The translations under genes were made by a program, and so were the position numbers. A stretch of 52,452 nt of DNA from Gammaproteobacteria bacterium (GTDB lineage: Bacteria; Pseudomonadota; Gammaproteobacteria; Pseudomonadales; Azotimanducaceae): positions 42,474 to 94,925 of the forward strand of contig VYFT01000083.1 in NCBI GenBank assembly GCA_009842245.1, in the 5' to 3' direction. The notes beneath the pieces were generated by a model. The model saw nothing but the letters and a program-made list of their open reading frames with translations, searched no databases and was not told the origin of the DNA. This document shows positions 35,374 through 44,049 of this stretch, one piece after another. Position 1 is the first letter of the stretch, and each line of letters begins with the position of its first letter.

Positions 35374-36945
35374 GTGACGAACGTTCGAGACGACGTTGTT
35401 GTTCTCGGTGCTGGACACAACGGGTTGGTTTGCGCGTGCTATCTCGCCATGGCGGGGTTGCGCGTACGCGTTTTGGAACGTCGGAGCGTGGTGGGCGGCG
35501 CATGTGTGACCGAGGAGTTTCATCCCGGTTTTCGTAATTCAATCGCAAGCTACACCGTTGGTTTGCTCGATAGCGAAGTCATTCGAGACCTCAAACTGCA
35601 TCAACATGGTTTGCGTATTGTTCCACGGCCCGTAGCAAATTTTCTACCACTTCCGCATGGTGAGTCACTCACGATCTATAACGACGTTCAAGACACGGTA
35701 GAGGAATTCAAACGCTTCTCAGAATTGGACGCTTCCGCGCTGCCTAAATTTCAGGAGATGATTAGAGAGGTTGGCGATGTGGTGATCCGTCAAATGCATC
35801 GGCCTCCGCCAAACAAGTACGCAGGGCTACGCGGATGGTTTCAAATTCTTGACACTGCTAGGATTGTCAAGCGACTCTCTGCGCGGAGACGCGGTGACTT
35901 GTCTAGCCTCTTCCTTTCATCCATTGAAGATCTCCTGAAGAGTTGGTTTGAGAATCCGCACATTCAAGCTGCCGTCGCATTCGACGCACTCGTTGGCAAC
36001 TATACATCACTCAATGCCCCCGCGTCTGCGTACGGGTTGCTTCATCACGCGATCGGAGAAGTTGCTAGCCAACGCGGTATTTGGGGCCACCCGATTGGAG
36101 GGATGGGAGCAATCACGCACGCGATGCTTAAACAAGCAAGTGATCTTGGAGTCACTGTCGAAACGAAAGCAGAAGTGGTTGAGGTTTGCATCGAGAACGA
36201 CAAGGCTGTTGGTGCAGTACTGGCTGACGGTTCAGTAAGAGAAGCTACGGCGGTAGTTGCGAACTTAGCTCCCCAAATTCTCTATTTGGATTTGATTCAT
36301 CGCGCAAGCCTCGACGAGGACTTTGTAAAACGCATCAAAAACCTACGAAGTGAGTCCGCAGTATTACGAATAAATGTAGCCTTGTCCGAGCTACCGCAGT
36401 TCATCAATAGTCCGATCTACACAGACCACTACCGGTCTGGAATCGTGATAGGTCCAACTTTAGACTATATGGAGACGGCCTACTTGGATGCCAAAACGGG
36501 AGACTGGTCGCAGGAACCCGTGATTGAGATGTTGATCCCGTCGACAGTTGATGATAGTCTTGCACCAACAGGTCAACATGTCGCTAGCCTGTTCTGCCAG
36601 TACTTTCCTTACGATCGCGATTGGGACACTCTTGGCGACAGCGCGGCTGATACTGTCTTTCGAACAATAGACCGATACGCTCCTAATTTCTCTAACTCAG
36701 TGATAGCTCGGCAAGTTCTCACACCGTTGGATCTTGAGCGCACTTTTGGGTTACCACGCGGTGATATCTTTCACTTGTCCCACATACCAAGTCAACTGTG
36801 GGTTAATCGACCCGTGTTCGGTCATGCAGCATATCGCGGACCGATCTCTTGCCTCTACCATTGCGGTGCTGGTTCACATCCAGGTGGGGGAGTCAGTGGA
36901 ATCCCGGGGAAGAATGCGGCTCGACAAATCATTCGAGATTTGTAG
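35374..36945 (+). CDS. FAD-dependent oxidoreductase, phytoene desaturase/PYROXD2-like
   Basis: 523 residues from a GTG at 35374. It has an N-terminal FAD Rossmann motif (VLGAGHNGLVCA, Gly12/14/17) and an ERRSVVGGACVTEE motif binding the ribose. The C-terminal GAGSHPGGGVSGIPGKNAA is the typical closing FAD motif of the carotenoid-desaturase-like/PYROXD2 group. No other carotenoid genes (crtB, crtE) are near, so a carotenoid role is unsupported. PYROXD2-like proteins are widespread and poorly characterised. The gene stands alone between the barrel trio and a small unknown gene. Confidence 0.85.
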   Translation: MTNVRDDVVVLGAGHNGLVCACYLAMAGLRVRVLERRSVVGGACVTEEFHPGFRNSIASYTVGLLDSEVIRDLKLHQHGLRIVPRPVANFLPLPHGESLTIYNDVQDTVEEFKRFSELDASALPKFQEMIREVGDVVIRQMHRPPPNKYAGLRGWFQILDTARIVKRLSARRRGDLSSLFLSSIEDLLKSWFENPHIQAAVAFDALVGNYTSLNAPASAYGLLHHAIGEVASQRGIWGHPIGGMGAITHAMLKQASDLGVTVETKAEVVEVCIENDKAVGAVLADGSVREATAVVANLAPQILYLDLIHRASLDEDFVKRIKNLRSESAVLRINVALSELPQFINSPIYTDHYRSGIVIGPTLDYMETAYLDAKTGDWSQEPVIEMLIPSTVDDSLAPTGQHVASLFCQYFPYDRDWDTLGDSAADTVFRTIDRYAPNFSNSVIARQVLTPLDLERTFGLPRGDIFHLSHIPSQLWVNRPVFGHAAYRGPISCLYHCGAGSHPGGGVSGIPGKNAARQIIRDL

Positions 36946-37155
36946 ACCACGCTCATTCACGGTTCGACCAAACAGTCGGTTACGTGTGCTCGGCAGAGAA
37001 CTACGCGCGTTGTTCTATGTTCTCTTTTTTTAATGTCAAGTCCAAATCGCAGATAGCACGAAGCATAGTAAAATGGAGTAGTATTGATGCGCAATCCATT
37101 TCAGCCTTGAGTTCACAGACATAGATTGTTGTTTGATTGAGAAAATGAGGAAGAT

Positions 37156-37452
37156 ATGGCACGATTGACTGGCGAAGAACTTCCAGTTAAGGGTACCGCT
37201 GTTGTTGTCAAGAGTGTTGAAGATCTTGTTGTATATCAAGGAAAGCTCGATCCAAGATTGTCCGCTCCTTGTGACAACTGGTTTGAAGACGAAGACCCAC
37301 CGAGAAAAGTACCGGAAGGGTTGATTGCGATTCGACAACGTAGAACCGGTTGTTTAGCGTTTCTAGTGGAGAATAAATCAAAGCAAAGAGACCACGATAC
37401 GGGATTTATTGTGGCTGACATACTAGCGTCAGTTTTTACTGGAATACCTTGA
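37156..37452 (+). CDS. Small soluble protein of unknown function
   Basis: 98 residues; GAGGAAG precedes the ATG at suitable spacing, so I treat it as real. Not recognised. There is no signal peptide or membrane segment. It has a central charged Pro-rich stretch (FEDEDPPRKVP) and single Cys residues in APCDNWF and RTGCLAF. It is convergent with the Fic gene and 210 bases after the oxidoreductase. Confidence 0.5.
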   Translation: MARLTGEELPVKGTAVVVKSVEDLVVYQGKLDPRLSAPCDNWFEDEDPPRKVPEGLIAIRQRRTGCLAFLVENKSKQRDHDTGFIVADILASVFTGIP

Positions 37453-37583
37453 GACTATAGGTTGAGAAGAGTGCGACAACGCTTGTGTAAATCGGCCTAA
37501 TTTCGAAAACTCAATCGCTAAGTGAGACACAAGACTATTCGAACAGTTGCAGCATCGAATCATGATTTTCGTATCAAATACGA

Positions 37584-38738
37584 TTAATCTTCCTTGAAGA
37601 GTTCCACATAACGGTTGAACATATAACGTCTATTGCGACGGCGTTGGGTGTACTCTCTTAGCAATCTACACTCAACCATCCGGGCAGCCAGAGTATTGGC
37701 GGCCGCAAACGTAGTTCCTGTAAGCTCCTTAACCTCGTTAACACTAACAAACGGAAACTCAAATAGGCTGTCTAACACGCTGTGCGCGTTCGTAGCTAGA
37801 CGACCCAGATTCATGTTGATTGAGTTTCGACTCTCTTCTCGCAACAACAAGATACGTCTTAGAGTTGCGGTTGAGTTCCTACTAACTTCTTCGACCGCTT
37901 TAAGAAAGAACAAGAGCCAGTCTTCCCAATTACCATCGTCTCTCACACACTGTAGCTTACTGTAGTATTGTTGGCGATGTCTATAGAAGAACCAAGAGAG
38001 ATTGAGAATCGGCTGCTTCAATAGATTGCTTTCTTGCAATAACAAAGTAACGATAAGTCGCCCAACGCGACCGTTACCAACGGAGAATGGATGTATCGTC
38101 TCAAACTGAGCATACACGAGCCCTATTTTCACGAGTACGGGTAGTCCAATATCGCATTCCACGAATTGATCTAGATCTTGCAAGCATTGCTCTATTTGAC
38201 TTGGCGGCGGAGGTATGAAGATCGCATCGTTAATGCCGCAACCCGGAGGACCAATCCAATTCTGCGTGGTTCTAATTTCGCCAGGAGTGTGATTTGGCTT
38301 GTTTGTACTCTGCAGTAACCGTTTGTGAATTTCTCGAATGATTGGAATTGAAACTGAGGTGTGTTCGATCTGCTCGAAGCCAATTTTCATAGCAGAAACA
38401 CAATCTATAACTTCATTTACATCACCGCCGTACTCGTGTGCCGAAATTTGTGCTTGATGTGCGAGTAAGTCCAGCAAGGAGCTCTGTTTACCCGAAATTT
38501 TGCTAGAGAGAACGGCTTCGTGTCGAATGTACATGTCGACCAACGGAACTTGTTTAGGGAGTATCTGAACTGCACCATCGAGACGTGCTAACGCGCGGTC
38601 GGCTTGAGAAAGCGCGTTCTGAAGAGTGTTTGTAAACCTTATACGGGGATTGGGAGGCAAGGGATTCGGAATGAATGCACTAAATCCTTCGCGTTGTTGC
38701 TCGTATCTACCAGCGCGGGTCGAGTTGTTGTTCGACAT
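37584..38738 (-). CDS. Fic family protein (AMP-transferase) lacking the inhibitory Glu
   Basis: 384 residues. The Fic core motif HPFSVGNGRVGR carries the catalytic His216 and the anion-binding loop, all intact. Fic enzymes transfer AMP or other phosphate groups to target proteins. The N-terminal Fic_N segment with the inhibitory helix is at about 75-90; the class II motif SSxIEG here reads SSKISG, so the Glu that blocks ATP is Ser82 (codon TCG). A C-terminal winged-helix-like part (about 320-384) is typical of this Fic group. No antitoxin gene is adjacent. It may be unrestrained or regulated otherwise. Confidence 0.9.
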   Translation of the reverse strand: MSNNNSTRAGRYEQQREGFSAFIPNPLPPNPRIRFTNTLQNALSQADRALARLDGAVQILPKQVPLVDMYIRHEAVLSSKISGKQSSLLDLLAHQAQISAHEYGGDVNEVIDCVSAMKIGFEQIEHTSVSIPIIREIHKRLLQSTNKPNHTPGEIRTTQNWIGPPGCGINDAIFIPPPPSQIEQCLQDLDQFVECDIGLPVLVKIGLVYAQFETIHPFSVGNGRVGRLIVTLLLQESNLLKQPILNLSWFFYRHRQQYYSKLQCVRDDGNWEDWLLFFLKAVEEVSRNSTATLRRILLLREESRNSINMNLGRLATNAHSVLDSLFEFPFVSVNEVKELTGTTFAAANTLAARMVECRLLREYTQRRRNRRYMFNRYVELFKED

Positions 38739-39085
38739 CTGTTATGAATCCAGTACTAGCTTGAGTGGTTGGACGCTGTATATTTGTTAGATTACAATAA
38801 TTGAGAAAATAGGAAATATATTATATGTATGTTGACATACAATGCTCTCTCATTGTTTCTTACTATAGTATAACAATAATAACGGCGGAAGTGCAGATTC
38901 TCAAGACTAACATTCCCGCTAGCCGAGAGATAACGGGCGCTGCGGTTCTGCGGGCAATCTGCTTTCCACTCACTACGGGCTCAAATTCAATCTTTTATCT
39001 GGGGACCACCGTATGTCAAGGCTATAATCCTTTGAGTAATTGAGACACATCAATTTGGGAGTCTAGTTTCTTAGAGGCAGTGACT
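38739..39085. other. AT-rich divergent intergenic region
   Basis: Separates the Fic gene (minus) from the first Yip1-like gene (plus). The stretch 38780-38880 is strongly AT-rich and holds a TTGACA at 38832-38837 without a well-spaced -10. A 72-codon frame here (38825-39043) has no ribosome site and no protein-like features, so I do not call it. Promoters for both genes are expected here. Confidence 0.3.
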
Positions 39086-39799
39086 ATGAACTCAGTGAAG
39101 AGTGATTCATTTTCAAAGAAATTTTCCGACTATAGGTTCGGTACGTTTCTTGTAAGTAAAAACGATTGGCTTCAAATTTGGCGGATTTTGTCCTTCAGGT
39201 CTAAACGAGTCTTTGAAGAAATCCAACCTCCGTCCACACCAGTTCTGTTGCCAGCTTTTGTAGTCTTGATTACAGCGTCGGTAATACCTTGGATACTCGT
39301 CCGTACGGTCTTTATTCTCATTGCTCCCAACCCTGTTATGTTCCGTGGACGACGCAGCTTTCTGCCGTTGTTTGAATCTCCGGAGCCTATCCACCAGCTG
39401 AGTACTGCGGTCAGTATGGGAATGAGAAACTTCTTGACACTCATCGTCATTGGTACTTACTTCTTTGTTGTAGCACGTTGCTTTCGCTTAAAGATTCTGT
39501 GGGAACATTGGATTGGTTTTACTTGTTGGACTCTCATTCCCTTAGCGTCGGTACACAGTGCGATGTCATTTCTGTCAATGTATGGCGCGGGAGCAAATTC
39601 CTCCTCGGCGATCATCGCAGTTGCGATACTGGGCACAATGCTACTAATTCTGTGGACTGTGTGTCTAAGTGCGCAGGGCTTGAGGATTTGGACAGCAAAA
39701 GGGTGGGGCTTTTGTTTCGGTTTTGGTGTTTTGCCTTATGTAATCTACTATTTTGATTTCATAATTTCTCTACCGGCCTTCTTTCATTCCTACTATTGA
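39086..39799 (+). CDS. Yip1-like multipass membrane protein, paralogue A
   Basis: 237 residues from the ATG at 39086, with AGAGG eight bases upstream. A cytosolic N-terminus holds the block ILSFRSKRVFEEIQPPSTPVLLP, then about five membrane segments. Between them is a conserved motif RCFRLKILWEHWIGFTCWTLIPL, and near the end a GLRIWTAKGWGFCFGFGVLPY block. The overall plan resembles Yip1/YIP1-domain proteins, whose bacterial function is unknown. Three more copies occur at 39980, 47398 and 48208. Confidence 0.6.
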   Translation: MNSVKSDSFSKKFSDYRFGTFLVSKNDWLQIWRILSFRSKRVFEEIQPPSTPVLLPAFVVLITASVIPWILVRTVFILIAPNPVMFRGRRSFLPLFESPEPIHQLSTAVSMGMRNFLTLIVIGTYFFVVARCFRLKILWEHWIGFTCWTLIPLASVHSAMSFLSMYGAGANSSSAIIAVAILGTMLLILWTVCLSAQGLRIWTAKGWGFCFGFGVLPYVIYYFDFIISLPAFFHSYY

Positions 39800-39979
39800 T
39801 GAATTGATAAAGCAGCCCATTACCAAGGTAGTGTCCAAAATTTAGTTCTTGGTGTTTGATGATCCGATCTTCAGCATGAAATTTCAAGCCATGAATTTAA
39901 GCAGAACAGACGACACCAATTCTGTGCCGTCGTATTCTGACCAAGTGTCCCATCTCAAGCAAGGTAAGGAAAATTCGAA

Positions 39980-40642
39980 ATGAGTCATCCAAAAGAGAAC
40001 AACTGGGTACATGTGTGGAGTATTTACAGATTTTCGTCTGAGATTGTCTTTGAGGTAATCAAACCCCCTAACACCCCAGTATTGTTCCCAGTTCTCTTTG
40101 TCTCAATAACTGCATCGTTGATACTTTGTGTGATCCTACCGATTCTCTATCCGATCATAGGAGTCAGTGCGATAGATGACTCCGACATTCCTGCTCAGTT
40201 CATTGAGTTCAATGTCACATCAATACTCCCGCACTTCTTGCTGTTCTTTACTATGCCCTTCATTATCGGAGTGTTCTTGGTATTACTAGGAACGTACTTC
40301 TTCATAATTGGACGATTGTTTCGTATAGAAAACATATTGTGGGAACATTGGCTTGGGTTCGCTGGTTGGATAAACATCCCTATGGTTTTGATGTTTTTCG
40401 GGAGTTCCTTGTTGAGCGCATGGGGGCACACTGCAAATCCGTCCCGAATCTTTTTCTTCGCCGTTCTCGTCATATTCGTCATACTACCGATAGTGTGGGC
40501 GGTGGTCTTATGTGTACAGGGTTTGAAAAGTTGGAGCGACAAAGGGACGTCTTTTTGTGTAAGAATCAGTCTAATACCATATTTCATTTTCGCGGTAATG
40601 ACGACTCCTGAGCTTATACTCGTGGGATCACTAGCATGGTAG
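39980..40642 (+). CDS. Yip1-like multipass membrane protein, paralogue B
   Basis: 220 residues; AAGGA precedes the ATG. It has the same architecture as paralogue A: IYRFSSEIVFEVIKPPNTPVLFP at the N-terminus, then LFRIENILWEHWLGFAGWINIPM between membrane segments, and GLKSWSDKGTSFC near the C-terminus. The first extracytoplasmic loop is acidic (AIDDSDIPAQF). It lies 180 bases after A and is convergent with glyA. Five membrane segments are likely. Sequence identity to A is clearly above background in the conserved blocks but low elsewhere, so the duplication is old. Confidence 0.6.
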   Translation: MSHPKENNWVHVWSIYRFSSEIVFEVIKPPNTPVLFPVLFVSITASLILCVILPILYPIIGVSAIDDSDIPAQFIEFNVTSILPHFLLFFTMPFIIGVFLVLLGTYFFIIGRLFRIENILWEHWLGFAGWINIPMVLMFFGSSLLSAWGHTANPSRIFFFAVLVIFVILPIVWAVVLCVQGLKSWSDKGTSFCVRISLIPYFIFAVMTTPELILVGSLAW

Positions 40643-40795
40643 TCCTGAATTGGACACCAAGCTTGACACTAAGAAAGTCGTTGCTTCCATAGATTTTTGA
40701 TCGGTTGAAACACGACTACATTAAATTCTTCCGTCTATACTAACTTGGGTTTTCCGTACCCCGACTGTACGGAGATTGGGTTTAATTCTCCTGAG

Positions 40796-42049
40796 TCACT
40801 GCGAATAAACAGGGAATCTCTTACACAGTTCGAGTACTCTCAGTCCTACGGAAGTAATCGTTTCGTCGTTCGTGACGTCGTCAAGAATGTCGCACATCCA
40901 CTGTGCCAAGATCGTACACTCTTGTTTGCGAAAACCACGCCGAGTCACCGCTGCTGAACCGATGCGAAGACGACTTGATGCAGCGGGAGAACGGGGGTCG
41001 GCTCGAGCCGTTATTTTGTTGACGGAAATATAAGCTCGCTTCAATGCTTCATAAGCTGAGGCACCAGACACATCGGTGTCTTGTAGGCTCACTAAGAACA
41101 TATGGATATCGGTCCCTCCAGAGTTAACTCTATAACCACGATCCATAAAGCATTGAGCCATGGTGCGTGAATTTTCTACTACCTGTTGTTGATACTCTCG
41201 AAATTCGGAGGTAGCAGCTTCCTTTAAGCAGACTGCTTTCGCCGCGACTACGTGCATTAGAGGACCACCTTGAGTACCGGGAAAGAGTGCGGAATTTAGT
41301 TTTTTCTCGATCTCCGGATTTTCTCGCGCCAAGATCAATCCACCACGCGGACCCGCTAAGGTCTTATGCGTGGTTGAAGTAACGACATCGGCATACGGGA
41401 CTGGATTGGGATAAACGCCAGCGGCTACGAGACCAGCAACGTGTGCCATATCTACCATCAAATGTGCTCCGATAGAATCTGCTATTTCACGAAACTTTCC
41501 CCAATCTAGTGTGCGACTATACGCTGAAAAACCAGCAACAACTATCTTTGGTTTTTGTTCTTGCGCTTTCGAAAACACGTCATCGTAATCTACTAATCCC
41601 GTGTCGGATCTAACACCATAGTGGACAGCTCGGTAGATTTGACCCGAAAAACTCTCCGGAGAACCATGCGTTAGATGACCTCCTTGAGATGAGCTCATAC
41701 CGAGTATGACATCTCCAGGCTTGAGCAGAGCGAGGTACACAGACGCATTAGCTTGACTACCGGAGTGTGGTTGCACATTTGCATAGTCCGCACCAAACAG
41801 TCTCTTCGCGCGTTCAATAGCAAAGACTTCCACTTGATCGACAAAGTCGCATCCACCGTAATACCGCTTATTGGGATAACCTTCCGCATATTTATTCGTC
41901 ATCCTGCAACCCTGTGCTTCGAGCACAGCTGGAGAAGCATAGTTTTCAGACGCGGTCAGCTCTATGTGATTTTCTTGTCTGTGATTTTCAGCTTGAATTG
42001 CCTCCCAAACTCTGGGATCCATATCACGCAATTTTTCTTGACAAAACAT
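40796..42049 (-). CDS. glyA: Serine hydroxymethyltransferase GlyA, diverged C-terminal domain
   Basis: PLP enzyme interconverting serine and glycine with tetrahydrofolate. 417 residues. The N-terminal and PLP domains are canonical: [46 protein letters not shown], the Schiff-base lysine in [13 protein letters not shown], and [12 protein letters not shown]. The C-terminal domain departs from the usual sequence: the region normally KNxVPxDPxxPFVTSGIRxGTPA reads [23 protein letters not shown] (about 345-367). The Arg binding the substrate carboxylate appears kept (Arg362), but the preceding Gly and the following Thr-Pro are changed. It could be a second, specialised GlyA. It is divergent from the RiPP precursor. 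Confidence 0.85.
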   Translation of the reverse strand: MFCQEKLRDMDPRVWEAIQAENHRQENHIELTASENYASPAVLEAQGCRMTNKYAEGYPNKRYYGGCDFVDQVEVFAIERAKRLFGADYANVQPHSGSQANASVYLALLKPGDVILGMSSSQGGHLTHGSPESFSGQIYRAVHYGVRSDTGLVDYDDVFSKAQEQKPKIVVAGFSAYSRTLDWGKFREIADSIGAHLMVDMAHVAGLVAAGVYPNPVPYADVVTSTTHKTLAGPRGGLILARENPEIEKKLNSALFPGTQGGPLMHVVAAKAVCLKEAATSEFREYQQQVVENSRTMAQCFMDRGYRVNSGGTDIHMFLVSLQDTDVSGASAYEALKRAYISVNKITARADPRSPAASSRLRIGSAAVTRRGFRKQECTILAQWMCDILDDVTNDETITSVGLRVLELCKRFPVYSQ

Positions 42050-42174
42050 AGGTTGGATGTAGTTCAGCCGCCATCAATTAAAGGGAAAAATTTTAGTAGG
42101 GCTAGAATTTAGAACAACTGGAATACTCCAATCCACTTGTTAGCGTGGCTGACTGGTGGGTCGCGAGTCTGACA

Positions 42175-42180
42175 TATAAT
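42175..42180 (+). promoter_or_regulatory. Candidate -10 element of the RiPP precursor gene
   Basis: A perfect TATAAT 33 bases before the precursor ATG in the 164-base divergent region with glyA. No good -35 lies 16-18 bases upstream, so an activator may be needed or the match may be chance. Confidence 0.35.
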
Positions 42181-42213
42181 TGAAGGGTCTATAACTGCAC
42201 CAAAAGGTCAAAT

Positions 42214-42549
42214 ATGGAAGATCAAAAATTACAACACCTTCGTGACAAATTGGGCATCTCCACCCAAGACGAAAGGAATGCGACTGGTAAAGTACTCGGT
42301 CAAAATTTGCAGAAGAAAGTCTCTAGTTACGAAGAAGCTGGCGGTAATTTCGTCTCTGCTCCTCCCGGAACGGAGTCTGTTTCAGCAGGTGGCAATTTTG
42401 TTTCGGCTCCGCCGGGAACAGAACCCGTAGCGGCCGGTGGAAATTTTGTTTCCGCTCCTCCCGGAACGGAGTCGGTTTCAGCAGGTGGCAACTTTGTATC
42501 AGCCCCTCCAGGTTCTAAATCTGTAGCAGCAAAAGCTCCTCGTTCATAA
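42214..42549 (+). CDS. Multi-core RiPP precursor peptide
   Basis: 111 residues. Residues 1-41 form a polar leader with no signal peptide (MEDQKLQHLRDKLGIS... to SSYEE). Then come four perfect-length 16-residue repeats (42-105) with consensus AGGNFVSAPPGTESVS, and a short basic tail (AKAPRS). Gly-Gly, Asn-Phe-Val-Ser, Ala and Pro-Pro-Gly are invariant; only the last five positions vary. A radical SAM/SPASM enzyme follows 245 bases downstream on the same strand. Repeated cores next to such an enzyme are the hallmark of a ribosomally made, post-translationally modified peptide. Each core has Phe-Val-Ser, matching the aromatic-x-Ser pattern of three-residue cyclophanes. The ATG lies after the weak site AAAAGG. 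I do not recognise this exact precursor family. Confidence 0.82.
   Translation: MEDQKLQHLRDKLGISTQDERNATGKVLGQNLQKKVSSYEEAGGNFVSAPPGTESVSAGGNFVSAPPGTEPVAAGGNFVSAPPGTESVSAGGNFVSAPPGSKSVAAKAPRS
42337..42528 (+). repeat. Four tandem 48-base coding repeats (RiPP cores)
   Basis: Units at 42337-42384, 42385-42432, 42433-42480 and 42481-42528. Units 1 and 3 are closest in DNA; 2 and 4 have drifted. The core Ser is coded by four different codons (TCT, TCG, TCC, TCA), so the repeats are kept at protein level rather than being a recent copy array. Confidence 0.95.
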
Positions 42550-42581
42550 ACCGCGAATTTTCTGACTTTAAAACTGTTCCA

Positions 42582-42599
42582 GTCCGAGGACTACCGGAC
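42582..42599 (+). other. Small hairpin between precursor and maturase
   Basis: GTCCG and CGGAC arms around an eight-base loop, 33 bases after the precursor stop. There is no T-run behind it, so it is not a classic terminator. It could stabilise or attenuate the precursor message relative to the maturase. A weak promoter candidate follows (TTGACT at 42622, 17 bases, TTAATG at 42645). Confidence 0.3.
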
Positions 42600-42794
42600 G
42601 TTATAAACGCATAGCAGATTCTTGACTGCTTAGTCAGGTTTTGGTTAATGTAGTTCGGAGTTTATTGGAAGAGTAGTTCTTCTCTACACCAGTTAGACAA
42701 ACTGAGTTAGAAGGGGAATACAAGGAGCAACCTCTCTAGGTTTAGAGCGGACCACTGATACAGTAGTATTGAGTCAGCATCGATTCAAAATTCC

Positions 42795-43997
42795 ATGTAC
42801 GAAACCACGCACGCATCGAAAACATTGATCTCTTCGGATCGAGTTAAAGTCGATTTCAGCAATCTCCACACCCTCGCGATCACGCTGAAGATATCGGAAC
42901 GATGTAACCTTGACTGCGACTACTGCTATTTCTTCAATGCAGGCGACGACAGTTATGAGACGCATTCAGCACTCATATCACACGACACAATTAGAGTACT
43001 CGTACAAAGACTTAAAGAATTCGCTTCAGAGTTCGAACTGAGACGAATTGTTATCCACTTGCATGGTGGTGAACCACTGCTGATGCCCAAAGACCGATTC
43101 AGCAGTATATGCGAAGAAATCCGATCAAATTTGGATCCCATCGTGGACTTAGCGCTGACAGTCCAAACCAATGCTATGCTGATCGACCACGAATGGATTG
43201 AAATTTTTAAGCAGTATGGCATTCAGGTTGGTATTAGCCTTGACGGCGCGAAGAAACACAACGATGTTCATCGCCGCGATCACCAGGGTAGATCTTCGTA
43301 TGAAGCTACCGCACGGGGTATCTCAATGTGTCGCGAACACCTCCAGCAACCTCCGATGATCTTAGCAGTGGTCGATGACAAGTTCGATGCCAAGGAAATC
43401 TACCAACACTTTCGAGAAGATCTTGGAGCGGATCATTTTGACTTTTTACTTCCCGACATGAATCACGACAACTTCGATGGCAACGCGGAAGCTTACGGTG
43501 ACTTTTTGATTGACATTTTCGACCAGATGGTGGACGATGACGAATCGGTCAGTGTTAGGATCATCGATCACTTCTTAGCTCGGATTTACGGCTACGGGAA
43601 CTTTCTTTTCAGTAGTGAACGCTACACTCCAGAAAATCTTTTAGTAACGGTATCGTCTGAAGGCGGTATGGGACCTGAAGACACGATTCGATCGACAAAG
43701 TTCTGGAGCGGGTACGAGTATCGAGATGTTAAAGAATCCCGAATCGGAGAAGTCATTAAAGATCCCATATTTCAGGACTTCGTACACGGGAAGAACACAC
43801 CGGCAACGGCGTGTTCGGATTGTTGTTGGCGAGACGTTTGTGGCAGTGGTCAACCTGAACATCGATACGGAAGTGTGAATGGCTTTGATAACCCTTCAGT
43901 CTACTGCGAAGGCTTAGACAAGTTCTACACCCATGTGGTGAGACATTTAGCTTTGCAAGGTGAATCCCTGTCCACTCTCAGCGCAGAGTTGGTCTAA
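42795..43997 (+). CDS. Radical SAM/SPASM peptide maturase, probably cyclophane-forming
   Basis: 400 residues. The radical SAM cluster motif is C37-x3-C41-x2-C44 (CNLDCDYCYFF), followed by HLHGGEPLL (SAM contact), QTNAMLID and GISLDGAKKHND. The C-terminal SPASM-type domain carries Cys340, 343, 344, 349 and 371 (CSDCCWRDVCGSGQPEHRY...VYCEGL), which would bind auxiliary Fe-S clusters. This layout matches the group that includes the GrrM-, FxsB- and XyeB-type enzymes, which join an aromatic ring to the beta-carbon of a residue two positions later. Predicted substrate: the four-core precursor upstream. No clear ribosome site precedes the ATG. It is cytoplasmic, with no membrane segment. Confidence 0.85.
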   Translation: MYETTHASKTLISSDRVKVDFSNLHTLAITLKISERCNLDCDYCYFFNAGDDSYETHSALISHDTIRVLVQRLKEFASEFELRRIVIHLHGGEPLLMPKDRFSSICEEIRSNLDPIVDLALTVQTNAMLIDHEWIEIFKQYGIQVGISLDGAKKHNDVHRRDHQGRSSYEATARGISMCREHLQQPPMILAVVDDKFDAKEIYQHFREDLGADHFDFLLPDMNHDNFDGNAEAYGDFLIDIFDQMVDDDESVSVRIIDHFLARIYGYGNFLFSSERYTPENLLVTVSSEGGMGPEDTIRSTKFWSGYEYRDVKESRIGEVIKDPIFQDFVHGKNTPATACSDCCWRDVCGSGQPEHRYGSVNGFDNPSVYCEGLDKFYTHVVRHLALQGESLSTLSAELV

Positions 43998-44049
43998 ACG
44001 GATTCAACCAACGGGTCTATGTTCTCGCACTGCGGGGGTGTGATCCTCA

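Noticed and set aside
35374-36945. Carotenoid pathway gene (crtI)
   Set aside because: The closing motif fits PYROXD2-like proteins and no other carotenoid genes are present.
38825-39043. 72-codon open frame upstream of the first Yip1-like gene
   Set aside because: No ribosome site, AT-rich promoter-like DNA, no protein-like pattern; treated as chance.
42582-42599. Rho-independent terminator after the RiPP precursor
   Set aside because: Short stem and no T-run; listed only as a hairpin.
43987-44049. A second small peptide gene between maturase and oxygenase
   Set aside because: The 52-base gap is too short and has no open frame with a start.
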